Positions 61,632 to 64,000 of a DNA stretch of 64,000 bases are shown in pieces. Source of the DNA: Methanospirillaceae archaeon (GTDB taxonomy: Archaea > Halobacteriota > Methanomicrobia > Methanomicrobiales > Methanospirillaceae); NCBI GenBank assembly GCA_016926505.1, contig JAFGOM010000097.1, positions 1-64,000 of the forward strand. The letters run 5' to 3'. Under the pieces are notes generated by a model that saw only the letters and a program-made list of their open reading frames with translations, did no database searches and was not told the DNA's origin. The translations under genes and the position numbers were made by a program. How positions within the stretch are numbered: the stretch's first letter is position 1; every line of letters begins with the position of its first letter.

Positions 61632-63594
61632 AGCCATTATCGGAATCCATTACCTGCAGTTTGAGTCATGTATCGCAGCCCTGCATGAAGCAGGTATCAT
61701 CGAGATAACTGATATCAGGGAGAAGATCGAGGAAACAGGAGACCTGACCCGTAATAATCCTGACCCGGTCACACTTTCCCGCCTGATAGCAACCCAGGTC
61801 CATATCGGTCAGATTCGGGATAAAATGCTTCCTTTTGCTCAGGAAAAAAAAGGAATCATCACAAGCCTGTTATCTCCCGGAAAAAAGACGCCTCTGCCTG
61901 CAAACCCGGGTCTCATCCCCCAAACCTGTGCCTTAGCAGAAGATTTCATACACGATACGAAAGATTTTCTGAATTTGTATCAGGATTATCAGAGTACTCT
62001 CGATCGGATTGAAGAACTGACACAGGCAATCGAAACACTCACGCTCCTGCTCAAACAGGATATCAACCCGGATTACCTTGTATCATCCCGTTTTTCTGAT
62101 ATTATTGCAGGAACCATTCAATCAGAAGACCTTTCTTTTTTCCAGGAACTGATTCAATCAAAAATACAATCAGGACTGATTACTGCCACTTCAGAAGAGG
62201 GCGAAAAGACCCTCGTGGTGGTTTGTGCTGGTGCCCATGAGCATGAGGCACTACAGGGACTCCTGCGTCCTCCTCTCTTTCAGAGAATTGTTCCCCAAAA
62301 AGATTTGTCAGGGAAACCGTCCCGCCTGTTACCTGAGAAGAGAGAAGAATTAGCCCTTACAATCACACGAAAAGAAGAACAATACGAGCATCTCTCTTTC
62401 ATGGTGAAAGCAAGGCTGCCGGAAGTCCAGGCTCTTTATGAAGAACTCTCTCTGCAGAGAGCACGCATGGAGATGACACGAAGAAGTGGAATAACCCGGG
62501 ACGTCATCTTTATCGAGGGTTTTTTCCCGGAAAAAAACAGGAGATTACTCAATGCCATCCTCCAGAGACATGCAGGTGACCAGTACCTGATACGGATATT
62601 AGATCCGGAAAAAACAGATACCATCCCGGTGCAGTATAACAACCCGAAATGGTTAAAGCCCTTTGAATTTTTAACAACCATGTACGCACCGCCCCGCTAC
62701 AACGAGATCGATCCCACTCCCTTCATCGCTCCGGTCTTTCTCCTCTTCTTCGGATTGATGCTTGGAGATGCCGGATATGGTCTGGTCCTCCTCGTTATCG
62801 GTACTCTTCTCTACCGGGGAATCGGACAGCAGAACCGGTCTGTCGGTGATATGTGTATCGTGCTCATCGGATGTGCCATCGCAAGTATCATCTGCGGCAT
62901 AATGGAAGGAGGCTGGTTTGGAGACATTCTTCCCCGTTTTTTCGGGATTACTCCTCCACTTGTCCTTCTTGATCCGATGCGTTCACCAATCCTGTTCTTC
63001 CAGCTGGCACTTATTATCGGCATCATCCATATCAATCTTGGATTAGTCCTCGGATTGTGGCAGAATTACCGGAAAAAGATGGTACGTCTTGCTATCCGGG
63101 ACCAGGGAATATGGTTTATTATCCAGCCTGCTGCTGCAATCCTGCTCATCCAGTTCTTTGGATGGAGAAGCATTCCGTCATGGATGGCGTTTCTTGCAGG
63201 AATAATGCTTCTTTTCTCAATTGGCATACTCCTCCTTGGAAAAGGACCGATGGCTTTCTTTGACCTTACCGGGTTCCTCGGGGACTGGCTTTCATATGTC
63301 CGCATTCTGGCCCTCGCACTAGCTACCGGAGGTATTGCCATGGCTATCAATCTACTTGCAGGGATGATAGCAGCCATTCACCCCTTGCTTTTTATTCCTG
63401 CAATAATCTTCCTTGTTCTTGGTCAGACCTTTAATCTGGTTATTCAGGCATTGGGAGGAGTTATCCATTCGTTACGACTTCATTATATCGAATTTTTTGG
63501 CAAATTTTACAGCGGGGGAGGAAAACTATTTCACCCCTTCAAGGCAGAACGGATATATACGACACTCCCACAGGACGATGAATTATCATGCTAG
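61606..63594 (+). CDS. ahaI: A-type ATP synthase subunit I
   Basis: 662 residues from ATG 61606, chosen because MFFPEPMNKAIIGIHYLQFESCIAALHEAGI matches the family start; it overlaps ahaH by 26 bp. The N-terminal half is cytoplasmic coiled helices that form the stator. The C-terminal half has about seven transmembrane helices from FIAPVFLLFFGLMLGDAGYGLVLLVIGTLLY on, with the half-channel region around LALALATGGIAMAINLLAGMIAAI and the arginine of LSYVRILALAL that protonates the c-ring. It carries ions between membrane sides and the rotor. Confidence 0.94.
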   Translation: MFFPEPMNKAIIGIHYLQFESCIAALHEAGIIEITDIREKIEETGDLTRNNPDPVTLSRLIATQVHIGQIRDKMLPFAQEKKGIITSLLSPGKKTPLPANPGLIPQTCALAEDFIHDTKDFLNLYQDYQSTLDRIEELTQAIETLTLLLKQDINPDYLVSSRFSDIIAGTIQSEDLSFFQELIQSKIQSGLITATSEEGEKTLVVVCAGAHEHEALQGLLRPPLFQRIVPQKDLSGKPSRLLPEKREELALTITRKEEQYEHLSFMVKARLPEVQALYEELSLQRARMEMTRRSGITRDVIFIEGFFPEKNRRLLNAILQRHAGDQYLIRILDPEKTDTIPVQYNNPKWLKPFEFLTTMYAPPRYNEIDPTPFIAPVFLLFFGLMLGDAGYGLVLLVIGTLLYRGIGQQNRSVGDMCIVLIGCAIASIICGIMEGGWFGDILPRFFGITPPLVLLDPMRSPILFFQLALIIGIIHINLGLVLGLWQNYRKKMVRLAIRDQGIWFIIQPAAAILLIQFFGWRSIPSWMAFLAGIMLLFSIGILLLGKGPMAFFDLTGFLGDWLSYVRILALALATGGIAMAINLLAGMIAAIHPLLFIPAIIFLVLGQTFNLVIQALGGVIHSLRLHYIEFFGKFYSGGGKLFHPFKAERIYTTLPQDDELSC

Positions 63595-64000
63595 GAACAG
63601 GTGCTGCACTCATGGCTCTTGGAGCCGGAATATCGGTTGGATGTTGCGCAGTTGGCGCAGGAATTGGTGTTGGAATGACCGGTTCAGCTGCATCAGGAGT
63701 TATTGCAGAACGTCCTGATAAATTCGGGATGGCTATCGTATTTACCGCCGTCCCTCAGACCCAGGGAATATACGGTCTTTTGATCGCCATACTCATCCTT
63801 CAGGCAGGAGGATTTTTTAGTGGAAGTGCGTCAGAGATCCCGATTCCGGTTGGTCTCGTTGCTATCGGTGCAGGGATTGCTACAGGACTTGCAGGTTTTT
63901 CTGCTATCGGTCAGGGAATCGCTGCTGCATCAGGAATTGCAAACGCATCAGAAAAACCTGAGATATTTGGCAAGGGAATCGTCTTCTCATCCATCTGTGA
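63588..64000 (+). CDS. ahaK: A-type ATP synthase subunit K (c ring), cut by window end
   Basis: Open from ATG 63588 (overlapping ahaI) to the window end; 137 residues visible. At least two hairpins are fused, each with GxGxGxGxxGxA-type helix packing. In the first hairpin the usual PETQxIYGLL ion-binding motif is PQTQGIYGLL: Gln57 stands where Glu carries the transported ion. The second hairpin's carboxylate lies beyond the window. The organism would therefore carry one ion site per double hairpin, as in V-type rotors. Confidence 0.9.
   Translation, partial: MLGTGAALMALGAGISVGCCAVGAGIGVGMTGSAASGVIAERPDKFGMAIVFTAVPQTQGIYGLLIAILILQAGGFFSGSASEIPIPVGLVAIGAGIATGLAGFSAIGQGIAAASGIANASEKPEIFGKGIVFSSIC

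Overview
The window comes from a methanogenic euryarchaeon of the order Methanomicrobiales, most like Methanospirillum. The archaeal machinery includes aIF5B, ribosomal proteins S6e and S8e, TFB, Gar1, SRP19, SecD/SecF, archease with RtcB, an A-type ATP synthase and a tRNA with an intron. Methanogen-type metabolism is shown by an F420-dependent NADP reductase, HypB and a two-subunit pyruvate carboxylase. The genus is inferred from the gene set, not from a database match.

Layout. 0-4 kb is accessory: the C-terminal end of a type I restriction subunit (HsdR), a 134-bp element with inverted ends, a frameshifted nuclease-like pseudogene, and a Fic gene with two identical palindromes upstream. 4-11.3 kb is informational core: tRNA-His, infB, S6e, DUF2240, S8e, hypB, SRP19, a PHP phosphatase, gar1-tfb and tRNA-Ala. 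11.3-14.5 kb is a cluster of toxin-antitoxin-like pairs. 14.6-30.9 kb looks like a surface/signalling locus. It holds a response regulator with a histidine-kinase-like protein whose ATP site is degenerate, four tandem pilin-like genes (two with poly-G tracts at the start), a REC-PAS protein, a type IV pilus/type II secretion motor (one ATPase, two membrane platforms) and a divergent KaiC-like protein without a Walker A lysine. An accessory insert at 22.4-25.4 kb carries a RelE-type pair, an HsdM fragment and a DUF4062 protein.

30.9-38.6 kb carries housekeeping genes: class II aldolase, F420 reductase, thioredoxin, SecD/SecF, archease-RtcB and DUF2111. 38.6-45.6 kb is a coherent biotin/pyruvate carboxylase block. 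BirA attaches biotin, BioY with two ATPases and a T component imports it, and PycB/PycA use it to make oxaloacetate. 45.6-61.1 kb is mixed: CutA, a split tRNA-Met gene, a RelE-type pair, a solute-binding lipoprotein, a TPR protein, NAPRT, an ABC exporter, several secreted proteins, a voltage-gated-type channel, a response regulator and MscL. The window ends inside the A-type ATP synthase operon (H, I, K). The first hairpin of subunit K has Gln where the ion-binding Glu is expected.

The best candidates for something not well described are the split pilin/secretion locus with its pseudo-ATPase and pseudo-kinase partners, and the poly-G tracts at pilin starts.
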